Positions 10,777 through 19,400 of a DNA stretch of 64,000 bases are shown piece by piece. Made by a program: the position numbers and the translations under genes. Source of the stretch: a bacterium HR17 (lineage in GTDB: Bacteria > Armatimonadota > Fervidibacteria > Fervidibacterales > Fervidibacteraceae); the NCBI GenBank assembly GCA_002898575.1, contig BEHT01000002.1:83581-147580 (forward strand), written 5' to 3'. Each line of letters starts with the position of its first letter. The first letter of the stretch is position 1. Below the pieces are notes generated by a model that saw only the letters and a list, made by a program, of their open reading frames with translations, was not told the origin of the DNA and ran no database searches.

Positions 10777-11808
10777 TCAAGACAGGCTAAACATGACTTT
10801 GACGGCTTGCCCTTGGAGGACGGCGCGGAAACCTTCCTCAAACCGCTCCAACGCCAATCGGTGACTGATGAGGGGTTCCAAGTCTACTTGTCTGGTCGCC
10901 AACAGGCGCGTCACTAACTCCCAAGTGCTGAACAATTTCCGTCCTGTGACGGCATGGATGCGAATTGCCTTCATGATAGCGTCAGTCGGGTTGAAGGTGA
11001 CAGGGGCGCTGAACAATCCCAGCCAAGCGATCCAGCCGCCGGGCGTGACGATGTCTAAGGCGTGGTGAAAGGCGGTAGGGTGCCCAGACATTTCGGCGAC
11101 GGCGTCCACACCGTCGCCGTTTGTTTCTTGCAAGACCACCTCACGCACATCCTGCTCCAGCGGGTTGACGACGATGTCTGCGCCCATCCGACGCGCGAGG
11201 TCGCGCCGAAGGGGATTGGGTTCCGAAGCGATGACAAGGCTTGCCCCGCAGGCTTTAGCGATGGCGATGCCCATCAGCCCGATAGGTCCACAGCCCAGCA
11301 CTGCCAACCGCTGCCCCGCGATTGGCTCCGCCAGCACCGTGTCGGCGGCGTTGCCCATCGGCTCCATCAACGAGACCCAATGGCGCGGAATGGACGGCGG
11401 CACGACGATGCAGTTGCGTGCAGGCACTTTGACAAACTCGGCAAACGCCCCGTCCACATCAAAGCCGAGGATTCGCAGGTGGCGACACACATGCATCCGT
11501 CCCGTTCGGCACTGGTAGCAGGTGCCGCAGGCGATGTGGGTTTCAAGGGCGACGAAGTCGCCCACTTGCACATGGGTGACACCGTCTCCGACCGCCACGA
11601 CCTCACCGGCGGCTTCGTGCCCGACGATGCGGGGCACTTCCCGCAAATGCTCCGCCATCCATGCGTCCCATTGGTAAAGGTGGACATCGCTGCCGCACAC
11701 GGAAGCGAACCGGACTTGCACCAGCACTTCGCCTGCACCGACTGTGGGGACAGGCGTTTCTACCAAGTCAAAACCGGGTGCCCGACGCGCTTTGACCAAT
11801 GCCTTCAT
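10777..11808 (-). CDS. tdh: zinc-dependent alcohol dehydrogenase, L-threonine 3-dehydrogenase-like
   Basis: A 343-residue medium-chain dehydrogenase. The catalytic zinc region SVCGSDVHLYQWDAWMAEH is close to the TDH pattern VCGTDVHIY-WDxW, which sets TDH apart from sorbitol and alcohol dehydrogenases. The structural zinc cysteines are in CGTCYQCRTGRMHVC, and the nucleotide-binding glycines are in AVLGCGPIGLMGIAIAKA. TDH oxidises threonine to 2-amino-3-ketobutyrate with NAD+. A kbl gene for the next step lies at 48.7-49.9 kb. The ATG at 11808 is preceded by GGGAGG; longer frames have no family character. A related sugar-alcohol substrate cannot be excluded. Confidence 0.8.
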   Translation of the reverse strand: MKALVKARRAPGFDLVETPVPTVGAGEVLVQVRFASVCGSDVHLYQWDAWMAEHLREVPRIVGHEAAGEVVAVGDGVTHVQVGDFVALETHIACGTCYQCRTGRMHVCRHLRILGFDVDGAFAEFVKVPARNCIVVPPSIPRHWVSLMEPMGNAADTVLAEPIAGQRLAVLGCGPIGLMGIAIAKACGASLVIASEPNPLRRDLARRMGADIVVNPLEQDVREVVLQETNGDGVDAVAEMSGHPTAFHHALDIVTPGGWIAWLGLFSAPVTFNPTDAIMKAIRIHAVTGRKLFSTWELVTRLLATRQVDLEPLISHRLALERFEEGFRAVLQGQAVKVMFSLS

Positions 11809-11943
11809 ACGGCTCTCGCCTCCCAAGCGGCAGATTCGGCGCTGCCGTCCGTGCTGTGTGTTGCACCTGCATCGGGGCGGCACTATCATTTTGGCAGGAG
11901 GTTCGGTGGTTTTGGTCATGTTGTCGTGAGGAGGCGAGGGTGA

Positions 11944-12312
11944 ATGCAATGCCCACGCTGCCGCGCAGATAACTTGGACGAACGCGTTTACTGTTGGCAA
12001 TGTCTCGCTCCGTTGCGCAGCAGCGCGATGGGTCCGCTGCCGACCCCGACGGCGACGGCTGTCCCCAAAGCGGCTGCCACACGCAGCACGGGTGAACGCC
12101 GTTCGCCTCCCGTTGCTCTCCTTGCGGTAATCGGTGCGGGTATTTTGATCGGGTTAGGTGTCGCGGCTTACTTCCTTCTGCGGTCGCCCCAACAACCTTC
12201 GGCACCGACACCCGCAACGACACCCACTACCCCTACCGCCGTGCCCATGGCGCCGGGAGCGACATCGGCACCGACAGTCCAGCCATCTCAACCGCCGATA
12301 CCGCCTCGGTAG
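11944..12312 (+). CDS. small zinc-ribbon membrane protein
   Basis: A 122-residue protein with an N-terminal zinc ribbon (CPRC at 3-6 and CWQC at 17-20), a Pro/Thr/Ala-rich linker and one membrane helix (VALLAVIGAGILIGLGVAAYFLL). A disordered Pro/Thr-rich tail follows. Zinc-ribbon single-span proteins of this kind are common and usually unassigned. GAGGAGG lies about 10 nt before the ATG. It is transcribed divergently from tdh and is followed 26 nt later by another small membrane protein. Confidence 0.75.
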   Translation: MQCPRCRADNLDERVYCWQCLAPLRSSAMGPLPTPTATAVPKAAATRSTGERRSPPVALLAVIGAGILIGLGVAAYFLLRSPQQPSAPTPATTPTTPTAVPMAPGATSAPTVQPSQPPIPPR

Positions 12313-12338
12313 CGGGAAACCTGAAAGGGTGAACGGCT

Positions 12339-12860
12339 ATGCATCGGGACGGCAAAGCGCTGGTGATGGGGCTTGCCGGATTCGTTGTGGTGGCGGTTAT
12401 CGTCGGGTTGTTGGTAGCCATCCGCAATTCCCCTTCTGCAGTCGCCCAAGCCTTTGCAGCGCAACTGGCGCGCCGGGACGAATCTGGCTTGCGCGCATTG
12501 GTCACAGCGAAAGACCAACAACGAGTGCCCCGCTTAATCGCGTTCGCCAACTTGTTCCCCGACCTACAACTGCAAGTCAACCGCATAGAGAACCGAAACG
12601 GGCAAACGGTCGCCGTGTTGGTGGCGTCGTTTTCGCAAGTCGCCCTCGGTGCGATGCGCTTTTCGGTGCCCGCAGGCAAGTTGGAACTGCCTTTTGCACT
12701 GAGGCGCGAACGGGTCTTGTTTTGGCGGGTGGACTTGGAGCAGTCGGAACCGCTGTTGCGCCAGACTTTGCAGCAAGCGGCGTTGGCAGTGCTCCGCCAG
12801 CAACCGGCGCTTCTGCAACAACTGTTGCAGCACCTGCCGTCGGTCGCCCCGCGCCCGTGA
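12339..12860 (+). CDS. hypothetical single-span membrane protein
   Basis: A 173-residue protein with one N-terminal membrane segment (VMGLAGFVVVAVIVGLLVAI) followed by an extracytoplasmic alpha/beta domain. The start of this domain, SAVAQAFAAQLARRDESGLRALV, resembles the opening helix of lumazine-binding-like or DUF4878-type domains. No catalytic motif is seen. The C-terminus is Gln/Leu-rich helix. GAAAGGGTGA precedes the ATG. It follows the zinc-ribbon gene closely and ends 18 nt before the enolase-superfamily gene, so the three may be one transcript. Confidence 0.7.
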   Translation: MHRDGKALVMGLAGFVVVAVIVGLLVAIRNSPSAVAQAFAAQLARRDESGLRALVTAKDQQRVPRLIAFANLFPDLQLQVNRIENRNGQTVAVLVASFSQVALGAMRFSVPAGKLELPFALRRERVLFWRVDLEQSEPLLRQTLQQAALAVLRQQPALLQQLLQHLPSVAPRP

Positions 12861-12878
12861 ACGAGGAGGTGCGATGCC

Positions 12879-14126
12879 GTGAAAATCACCCAAGTGGAGC
12901 GCATCACCGTTGAGGTGCCGTTTCGGGGCTTGGCGGCAAAACACATGCCCCGCGAACTGGCAGATTGGGCGATCTCGGAAGTGTGTAAGGTCGTCACTGA
13001 CGCCGGCTTGGTCGGATGGGGCGAAACCATTGTCTTCTACACTTGGGCACGGGTAACGGACGCGGCGGTGCAAAAGGTGTTAGGGCAAAACCCCTTTGAG
13101 TGCCTCTGGGACGACTCATTGGGCGCCGGGTTGCAAATGGCGCTGTGGGATTTGGCAGGCAAAGCGCTGGAGGTGCCCTGCTATCGCCTGCTGGGCAGTC
13201 CTGTCCGCGAATGGTGTCCTATTGCGTGGTGGGTCATTGACATGCCGCCCGAAGATTGGGCGACGGAAGCCCAAGAGGCACTTCAAAGCGGCTACACCGC
13301 GATGAAACTCAAAGCCCGTCCGTGGTTTGACATTTTCGCGCAAGTGCACGCCATCAGCCAAGTCACCCCGTCGTCGTTTGCGTTGGATGTGGACTTCAAT
13401 GCCTTCTTGCTGAACACCGCCAACGCTTTGCCCGTGCTGGAAGAGTTGGAAGACAACGAGCGCGTCGCCATCTTTGAAACGCCCATCCCGCAAAGCGATG
13501 TGGAAGGCAACAAACACCTGCGGCGCCGTTTGGACCGCCCCATCGCCCACCACTTTGGTCAACCGCCCATCATGACGGCGCTGCGGGAAGATGTTTGCGA
13601 TGGGTTTGTGTTGACAGGCGGCACCAAACGGCTGATGGAGCAAGCTGCGATCGCTGCCGCCGCTAACAAACCGTTCTGGCTGCAACTGGTCGGCACCGGC
13701 ATCACGACAGCGTGGACGCTCCATTTGGGCGCCGTTTTGTCCCACGCCCAGTGGTCCGCCATCACTTGCCTGAACATTTACGCCGACGATTTGCTGACCG
13801 ACCCGCTGACCATTCAAGGCGGTTACGCCAAAGTGCCCGATAAGCCTGGCTTAGGCGTTGCGGTAGACGAAGAGGCGTTGGAACGCTACCGTGTGACGCT
13901 GCCCCGTGAACGCCCGACAGTGCGGCAGGTGTTCGCCGTCGTGTGGGACGATGGGCGCAAAACCTATTACGCGTCCCCACGCGCCTATCACGCCGATTTT
14001 TACGCCGGCAACCAACCTGTCACGCACCGAGGCGTCCGGTTGGAAATCCTCACCGACGATGGCAGCAGGGAGTTCGCCGACCTTTACGCCCGGGTGCAGC
14101 GTGGACCGGTGCGGTCCGCCTTCTGA
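12879..14126 (+). CDS. enolase-superfamily (mandelate racemase/muconate lactonizing-type) enzyme
   Basis: A 415-residue protein with an N-terminal capping domain and a TIM barrel. Visible barrel features are the KxK general-base motif (Lys143, Lys145 in MKLKARPW), metal ligands in ALDVDF (Asp170 or Asp172) and AIFETPIPQ (Glu200), then DVCDGFVLTGG. Members abstract the alpha proton of a carboxylate, typically acid-sugar dehydratases or racemases. The third metal-ligand position, usually acidic, falls in PIAHHFGQPP (residues 221-230) with no Asp or Glu. The start is GTG, preceded by GAGGAGGT. The substrate cannot be deduced. It converges on the SDR gene, which could process a dehydrated or oxidised sugar acid. 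Confidence 0.85.
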   Translation: MKITQVERITVEVPFRGLAAKHMPRELADWAISEVCKVVTDAGLVGWGETIVFYTWARVTDAAVQKVLGQNPFECLWDDSLGAGLQMALWDLAGKALEVPCYRLLGSPVREWCPIAWWVIDMPPEDWATEAQEALQSGYTAMKLKARPWFDIFAQVHAISQVTPSSFALDVDFNAFLLNTANALPVLEELEDNERVAIFETPIPQSDVEGNKHLRRRLDRPIAHHFGQPPIMTALREDVCDGFVLTGGTKRLMEQAAIAAAANKPFWLQLVGTGITTAWTLHLGAVLSHAQWSAITCLNIYADDLLTDPLTIQGGYAKVPDKPGLGVAVDEEALERYRVTLPRERPTVRQVFAVVWDDGRKTYYASPRAYHADFYAGNQPVTHRGVRLEILTDDGSREFADLYARVQRGPVRSAF

Positions 14127-14144
14127 ACGAGGCGATGGGCGCCC

Positions 14145-14915
14145 TTACGCTTCCCGCAACTCACCGAAGCCCATCAGCCCCGCCGTCAGCCCACCGTCCA
14201 CGACGAACACAGCGCCAGTGACGAAACCAGATTCGTCGGACGCTAAGAAAAGCGCCATATTAGCGACATCGTCCACCGTGCCCAGCCGCCCCAACGGATA
14301 CCAGCGAACCATTTCGTCCCAAATGTGGGGCTTCTCCCGCAAAATTGGACCCCAAATTTCCGTCTGGATGGTGCCAGGGCAAATGACATTGACGCGGATG
14401 CCGTCCCGTCCGTGCCAAACGGCGAGGCTGCGCGCCATGCCGATCAGCGCCGCCTTAGAGGCCGAGTAGGCGTGGATGCCTTGCATGCCCATCAGCGCGT
14501 TGACGGACGAGATGATGACAATGCTGCCTCCCCCTGCTGCCTTCATCGCTGGGATAGCGTGGCGGCAACAAAGGTAGGTGCCCTGCACATTGACCCGCAA
14601 GTTGGCGTCCAAGTTGTCGGCGAGGATGTCTGCCGTCGCGCAAACGGCGTTACACACGAGGATGTCCAACTTGCCGAAGGTGGTGACCGTCGTCTCCACC
14701 ATCGCCTGCACCTGCACATCGTCTGTGACATCGGCGCGACAAAAGATTGCCGTGCCGCCAGCGTCCTGAATTTCGCGCACTGTTTGCTGCCCGCCCGCAT
14801 CGTTGATGTCGTTGACGACGACTTGGGCACCTTCGCGGGCGAAGCGTTGGGCGATGCCTTTGCCGATACCTCGCGCAGCACCCGTAACGATGGCGACCTT
14901 ACCCGCCAACCGCAT
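14145..14915 (-). CDS. short-chain dehydrogenase/reductase
   Basis: A 256-residue classical SDR. The cofactor motif is TGAARGIGKGIAQRF, with Asp in VVVNDIND (position 37-40) hinting at NAD+ preference. The catalytic set is Ser in IISSVNA and YSASK (Tyr-x-x-x-Lys), and the C-terminus has the usual VTGAVFVVDGGLT. The NNAG structural motif is altered to CNAV in LDILVCNAVCA, which is uncommon but not in the active site. The substrate is unknown. GGAGGCGA precedes the ATG. Confidence 0.9.
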   Translation of the reverse strand: MRLAGKVAIVTGAARGIGKGIAQRFAREGAQVVVNDINDAGGQQTVREIQDAGGTAIFCRADVTDDVQVQAMVETTVTTFGKLDILVCNAVCATADILADNLDANLRVNVQGTYLCCRHAIPAMKAAGGGSIVIISSVNALMGMQGIHAYSASKAALIGMARSLAVWHGRDGIRVNVICPGTIQTEIWGPILREKPHIWDEMVRWYPLGRLGTVDDVANMALFLASDESGFVTGAVFVVDGGLTAGLMGFGELREA

Positions 14916-14978
14916 AGCCGTCGCCTCCGCTTGGACAGCAGAAACTCCACTTTTCTACTTTGCCGCAGGCGAGGTGCA

Positions 14979-15452
14979 CTAATCTTGTCCCGGCTTGAAC
15001 CAATGTTTGACAGCAGCCAAGAGTCCGACCAGCAGCCCGATGCCCGCAAAGGGCATCGCCAACACCAGCGCGACGGCAGCGACTAACAACGCCAAACCGA
15101 CAGCGGCGAAAACGGTCATCACGACGCTGAAAGTAAAACCGACGACGCCCAGCGTGAAAAGGACGACAGGCGCTGCGACCAACGCTGCCACGACGACGCC
15201 GAGCACTTTGCCCCATGACCAGCGCCGCTGAGGGCGGCGTCGGGCACGAAACTCGTCAATGGCGCGCTGCAGCGCTTTGAGCGAAATCCCAGCGGCTTGG
15301 GCGCCGGCTTCCAACGCCGTGCGCGGGACGCGAGGTTCATCGGCGTCCATTTCCTGCTGCAACTCCGCCGCCCGCCGCAAAATTTCGCGCACTTCCTCGG
15401 GCGCAAATTCGTCTTGCCAATCGCGCCGGACGGGACGCTGTCTCGTCTTCAT
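14979..15452 (-). CDS. hypothetical membrane protein downstream of PspA
   Basis: A 157-residue protein. An N-terminal helical segment (FAPEEVREILRRAAELQQE) is followed by a short helical domain (LEAGAQAAGISLKALQRAIDEF) of the kind often found at the N-terminus of bacterial stress-related membrane proteins. Two or three tight membrane helices rich in Val, Ala and Leu then follow (residues about 83-150). Its start lies 6 nt after the pspA stop, within coupling distance, so a role with PspA at the membrane is likely but unproven. Confidence 0.7.
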   Translation of the reverse strand: MKTRQRPVRRDWQDEFAPEEVREILRRAAELQQEMDADEPRVPRTALEAGAQAAGISLKALQRAIDEFRARRRPQRRWSWGKVLGVVVAALVAAPVVLFTLGVVGFTFSVVMTVFAAVGLALLVAAVALVLAMPFAGIGLLVGLLAAVKHWFKPGQD

Positions 15453-15458
15453 TTGCCC

Positions 15459-16208
15459 TCACTCCTGTTGAACCGTCTCCGAGGGTTTAGGGTGGGGCAA
15501 TTGACGGGTTCCTGCCGCCGGTAACGACGGTTGCTGCGACGACACTGTCAAACCCAAGCGCCGTTTGTATTCGGCGAGTTGTTCTTCCACGCCCATCTGG
15601 ATAGCAGCGCGCCGAATCTCCCGCAGGCGGGCGTCCACATCGGACGCAGCCACCTCCATCCGCGCTTGGGCGCGGGCGGTCCGCTCGGCAACTTTCTCCC
15701 GCATCCGCTCCAGCACATCGGACATATCGCCGACCTCAAACGCCGCTAACGCTTGCGCCAGTTCTTGCTGCAACCGCGCCAACTGCGCCTGCCCGATGAG
15801 CCGTTTGGCTTCGGCGATTTTGCCTTCCATTTCTCGTTGATACTCCTGCAGCGCCGCTTTTGCCTGCTGCGACGCGCGCTGCGCCGTTGCCAGTTGTTCC
15901 AGCGTGTCCTGCAAGCTTTCTTCGGCTTGGGCTTTGGCAGCGATCAGCACCTTGGCTTCCTCTTCGTAGCCCAACTTCAAGGCGGCGACGATTTGCTGGT
16001 CATATTCGGCGATTTGCTTGCGCAACCGCTCGGCTTGTTGCTCCAACTGGTATTCGGTCGCCAAAACTTCGGCGACGGCAGCGCGCAACTTGGGGACCCG
16101 CGAGCGCATGTCGTCAATGTATTGGCGCAACATCACCTCGGGGTCTTCGGACCGGCGCAACAGTGAACCCAGCCACGCCCGCAACACTATCCAGAAACGG
16201 CGCAACAT
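15459..16208 (-). CDS. pspA: PspA/IM30 family membrane-stress protein
   Basis: A 249-residue, almost entirely helical coiled-coil protein. It starts with an amphipathic helix (RRFWIVLRAWLGSLLRR) that would bind membranes, then EDPEVMLRQYIDDMRSRVPKLRAAVAEVLA, the ESCRT-III-like signature of PspA/Vipp1. Long heptad-patterned helices follow. The C-terminal 25 residues are Pro/Gln-rich and probably disordered. PspA proteins assemble on the cytoplasmic face of the inner membrane when its integrity or proton-motive force is threatened. That suits its position beside a sodium/proton antiporter cluster. GGGAGG lies 11 nt before the ATG. Confidence 0.9.
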   Translation of the reverse strand: MLRRFWIVLRAWLGSLLRRSEDPEVMLRQYIDDMRSRVPKLRAAVAEVLATEYQLEQQAERLRKQIAEYDQQIVAALKLGYEEEAKVLIAAKAQAEESLQDTLEQLATAQRASQQAKAALQEYQREMEGKIAEAKRLIGQAQLARLQQELAQALAAFEVGDMSDVLERMREKVAERTARAQARMEVAASDVDARLREIRRAAIQMGVEEQLAEYKRRLGLTVSSQQPSLPAAGTRQLPHPKPSETVQQE

Positions 16209-16288
16209 TGTGCATCAGCCTCCCTTACGGCGGGCGCATCCCTTCGCGCCGCTGCATCAATGTTAGGGCAATCCCACCCCAATGGGCA

Positions 16289-16615
16289 CTATGTGTCTGG
16301 CAGCCGTTCCACTTGCGTCGACGCTGCAAACGGCACGCCCAACTTGATCGCCGCCTTGCTCAGCAGATGCGCCCCTATAGGCGCTGTCAGGAACAAAAAC
16401 GCGGTCACCAACAGCTCCTGCAGGCTCAACCGTCCCTCTTTGACCGTGAAGTGGACAGCGGACGCCAGCAAGATGCTGATGGTGCCCAGCGTCGTCGCTT
16501 TCGTCGGCGGGTGCATGCGGGTGTAAAAGTCGGGCATCCGCACCAACCCCAGCGCCCCCAAAAACGCGAAGGCTGAACCGATGAGCACCAGCACCGCCAC
16601 GATGCCGTCGGTCAT
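16289..16615 (-). CDS. mrpG: Mrp-type Na+/H+ antiporter subunit G
   Basis: A 108-residue protein with three membrane helices. The conserved MrpG pattern is visible: FAFLGALGLVRMPDFYTRMHPPTKATTLG, then a second helix and LFLTAPIGAHLLSKAA. MrpG is a small subunit of the multi-protein cation/proton antiporter in the cytoplasmic membrane. Its ATG overlaps the mrpF stop in ATGA, indicating translational coupling. Confidence 0.93.
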   Translation of the reverse strand: MTDGIVAVLVLIGSAFAFLGALGLVRMPDFYTRMHPPTKATTLGTISILLASAVHFTVKEGRLSLQELLVTAFLFLTAPIGAHLLSKAAIKLGVPFAASTQVERLPDT

Positions 16616-16881
16616 TCCAGCACCCCACCCCGCAGCAGAAATTTGGCGACAGCGACCGTGGACAAAAAGCCCAGCAATGCGATGAGCAAGCCGGCTTCAA
16701 AGTAAAGGCGCGTGTCGTAGTAGACGCCCAGGACGATGAACTGCGCCAGCACTAGCACCGAGAGCGTGTCCAACGCCAAAACGCGGTCGGGCAACGAAGG
16801 GCCGCGCAGAAAACGATAGACGCAACACAACACCCCCAACGCCAACAACATCAAAGCGACGAGACACGCTTGGGCAAGCAC
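16612..16881 (-). CDS. mrpF: Mrp-type Na+/H+ antiporter subunit F
   Basis: An 89-residue, three-helix protein with the MrpF core: YRFLRGPSLPDRVLALDTLSV, then VYYDTRLYFEAGLLIALLGFLSTVAVAKFLLRG. The GTG start is supported by AAGGAGGT 8 nt upstream, inside the 3' end of mrpE, giving a 31-bp overlap. It is translated with mrpE and mrpG as part of the membrane antiporter. Confidence 0.93.
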   Translation of the reverse strand: MLAQACLVALMLLALGVLCCVYRFLRGPSLPDRVLALDTLSVLVLAQFIVLGVYYDTRLYFEAGLLIALLGFLSTVAVAKFLLRGGVLE

Positions 16882-17396
16882 TGTAGCACCTCCTTGAGCG
16901 GGCGTTCAAAAGCGACTTTGATACCGTTGCGGGTCAACGCCACATCGTCCGTGTGAAGGCAGTGCACAAACAGTGCTGAACGGTCGGGAGCGACATCCAC
17001 TGTCAGCGTCCCTGGCGTCAGCGTGATCATGTCGCCCAACGCCGTGATGGCGACATCGTTGTCCAGTTCCAACGGCACCACGAACAGTGCAGGACGCACA
17101 GCGATTTTCGGGCTCAACACGATACGGGCGACCTGTAAGTTGGCGATGAGCATCTGCTTGAGAAACTCCAACAGCAACAGGACGGCTTTGTCGCCCCGCT
17201 TCAACCAAATGCGTTCCTGCCGAAACCCTTTCGTCAGCCACAACACGACTGCACCAAACATCACCCCTAACACGAACTCGCCGGCAGTCAAACGATTGGT
17301 TAGCAAGCACCATAGCAGTCCCAGCGCTGCCAACGCCCGCAGCCGCAGTGGCCACCAATGCCCATTTGTTGCCTGTCTATTTGTTGTCGCCACCAT
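16851..17396 (-). CDS. mrpE: Mrp-type Na+/H+ antiporter subunit E
   Basis: A protein of about 181 residues with two N-terminal membrane segments (LRALAALGLLWCLLTNRLTAGEFVLGVMFGAVVLWL). A membrane-associated helix LEFLKQMLIANLQVARIVLSPK follows, then the MrpE soluble domain with the conserved ALGDMITLTPGTLTVDVAPD. The start at 17396 (MVATTNRQ) has GGGCGGTG upstream; a GTG 11 codons earlier is the alternative. In most genomes mrpD directly precedes mrpE. Here mrpD lies 6.8 kb upstream on the same strand, beyond an apparent insertion. Confidence 0.9.
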   Translation of the reverse strand: MVATTNRQATNGHWWPLRLRALAALGLLWCLLTNRLTAGEFVLGVMFGAVVLWLTKGFRQERIWLKRGDKAVLLLLEFLKQMLIANLQVARIVLSPKIAVRPALFVVPLELDNDVAITALGDMITLTPGTLTVDVAPDRSALFVHCLHTDDVALTRNGIKVAFERPLKEVLQCLPKRVSSL

Positions 17397-17481
17397 CAGG
17401 TTGCACCGCCCTTGTTGGAACGTCCTCACACTGTCAGTGCATCGCCGCGAAACATTTTGCCGTTCAAAACATTTACCCCCC

Positions 17482-17607
17482 TCACTTGACCTTCCCTGCC
17501 TTCCTCATCTCCGCCACAATCGTTGCAAGGGCTTGAAGGCGATGGATTGGATCTTCAATGTCTCTCGCAACTTCAAAGGCTCGTTCTGATAAACCTGCTT
17601 CTGCCAT
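17482..17607 (-). pseudogene. fragment of a tandem helical-repeat protein (TPR-like)
   Basis: A 41-codon frame encodes MAEAGLSERAFEVARDIEDP followed by a helix ending KAGKVK. The register, KAG-L-x-x-A-x-x-V-A-x-x-IEDP-x-x-R-x-x-AL-x-x-I, matches the repeat unit of bacterial TPR-like proteins that normally carry many copies. Only about one unit remains, with an in-frame stop two codons upstream. I see no ribosome site, so this looks like debris of a longer gene at the edge of the lower-GC block between mrpE and mrpD. Confidence 0.45.
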
Positions 17608-17753
17608 CGCTCAGACAGTAAAATATAAGGCGCATCAGTTTTGGGGTAGCGTAACGACTTTTCCCAACGCGCATTAAACTACCGTGGCCCACAAAGCAAT
17701 CTTATGATGCCTTTACCCCATGATGTCTTTGCTATAAAAAATCCCTCCTACCG

Positions 17754-19343
17754 CTACCATAACCGCCAGAGGTTAACTTGACCATCATCGTCACCTACAG
17801 CTAACAATTGTCCATTGGGGGAAAAAGCAATGGAAAACACTTGGTTTGTGTGAGGTAGTATCCAAAGTATCTGCCTGTCTACAACCCGCCACAGGATAAC
17901 TGTGTCATCTCCGCTTCCTGAAGCCAAAAGCCGTCCATCGGGAGAAAAGACAACAAAGTTCACCCTATCTGCATGCCCTATTAGTATCCGAACCAAACTA
18001 CCGTCCGAAATACGCCACAGTCTAATGGTTCTGTCCGCACTTCCTGAAGCCAGTAATTGACCATCAGGTGAGAAGGCAACAGCGGTTACCCGATCTGTAT
18101 GACCCATCAATGTCTGAAGCAAATCGCCATTAGGTGTACGCCAGAGCCTAATGACCTTATCCGAACTTCCTGAAGCTAAGACTTGTCCATCAGGTGAGAA
18201 CGCTACAGAGTTCACACCGCTTATATGCCCTGTCAGTGTTTTTAGCAAACCACCATCAGCAACTTGCCAAATGCGAACAGTTTTATCATCGCTCCCTGAA
18301 GCCAATAATTGCCCATCGGGAGAAAAAGCAACATCTCTCACTTTACCCGTGTGTCCTTTCAATCGCAGAATCAAGCGACCATCTGCAACTTGCCAAAGTC
18401 TAATGGTCCTATCAGCGCTTCCGGAGGCTAAAAGTTGCCCTCTGGGTGAAAAGGCGAGAGACAGCACGGAGTCCGAATGTCCTTTTAGTTTCCGAACCAA
18501 ACTACCATCAGCCAACCGCCAAAGCTTGATATTGTCATCCTCACCACCTGAAACCAGAAATTGGCCATCGGGGGAAAAAGCGATGGAAAACACGGAGGCA
18601 CGAAAGACGAATATCTCATGTGCTATCCATAAACGCAGTAAAATGGGGCTAAGTTTAGGGAGTTCGCGAATTGGTGAAGTGGAGAAAGAAGACAATTTGG
18701 TTAAAGGCTCTGGCTCTTCCTTGACCCGCCTTAATAACTCCTTCAACATATTGACGGACACGGCGAAATTCAAGTTTTGACCTTCGGCAAGTTGAAAACT
18801 TGCTATGCCAATCACTTCGCCTTTGCGGTTGAAAACGGGGGAGCCGCTGCTGCCTTTGGAAATCGGTGCAGAAATTTGCAGCAACTTGCGCCCATCTTTC
18901 AATTCCCGAATAGCACTGATGATGCCTGTCGTTACTGTTCCCTCCAACAGCATCGGCGAACCGATGACGCAAATGGCTTCCCCAACTTTCACTGCATCGC
19001 TATCGCCCAGCGGCACAAAGGGCAAATTTCGCCCGTCCGCCTTCAAGATGACCAAATCGTTGGCTTTATCGGCTGCTAAGACGCCTGTGATGGTAAGGAA
19101 CGAACCATCGTGACGACGAGCCAGCATAACTCTTTTTCCTTCAACGACATGGAAGTTGGTGACGATTTTGCCATCGCTGCTGATGAGAACGCCGCTACCT
19201 TGTGCGATGTCTCTCTCGTCCGCTGAGACGATGGTGACGACAGCAGGTGAAACTTTGCTCACCAACGATGACCAATCCACCGTCTCTTGTGTGGCAGCCA
19301 ACGCACCAAAAGCAATCAAACACAGCCATGTCATACATCTCAC
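17754..19343 (-). CDS. secreted trypsin-like (DegP-type) protease fused to a seven-blade WD40 propeller
   Basis: A 529-residue protein. A signal peptide (MTWLCLIAFGALAATQE) is followed by an HtrA-like trypsin domain with a complete triad: His65 in VTNFHVVEG, Asp96 in ANDLVILK and Ser166 in SKGSSGSPVF. There is no PDZ domain. From about residue 245 there are seven consecutive WD40 units of about 42 residues, each with VxxVAFSPDGQLLASGSxDxTIRLW-type sequence, enough for one closed propeller. It is probably periplasmic or exported, with the propeller as a binding platform. Neighbouring genes are foreign to the Mrp operon it interrupts. The protease substrate is unknown. Confidence 0.9.
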   Translation of the reverse strand: MRCMTWLCLIAFGALAATQETVDWSSLVSKVSPAVVTIVSADERDIAQGSGVLISSDGKIVTNFHVVEGKRVMLARRHDGSFLTITGVLAADKANDLVILKADGRNLPFVPLGDSDAVKVGEAICVIGSPMLLEGTVTTGIISAIRELKDGRKLLQISAPISKGSSGSPVFNRKGEVIGIASFQLAEGQNLNFAVSVNMLKELLRRVKEEPEPLTKLSSFSTSPIRELPKLSPILLRLWIAHEIFVFRASVFSIAFSPDGQFLVSGGEDDNIKLWRLADGSLVRKLKGHSDSVLSLAFSPRGQLLASGSADRTIRLWQVADGRLILRLKGHTGKVRDVAFSPDGQLLASGSDDKTVRIWQVADGGLLKTLTGHISGVNSVAFSPDGQVLASGSSDKVIRLWRTPNGDLLQTLMGHTDRVTAVAFSPDGQLLASGSADRTIRLWRISDGSLVRILIGHADRVNFVVFSPDGRLLASGSGDDTVILWRVVDRQILWILPHTNQVFSIAFSPNGQLLAVGDDDGQVNLWRLW

Positions 19344-19400
19344 AGTTTTTCACTCCCCCTGCCGCAAAACAATTTTAGCGATGTTGAAGAAAAGAGAAAT

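Noticed and set aside
14145..14915. Inactive SDR because NNAG is replaced by CNAV
   Set aside because: The Ser, Tyr and Lys catalytic residues and the nucleotide motif are intact, so activity is likely.
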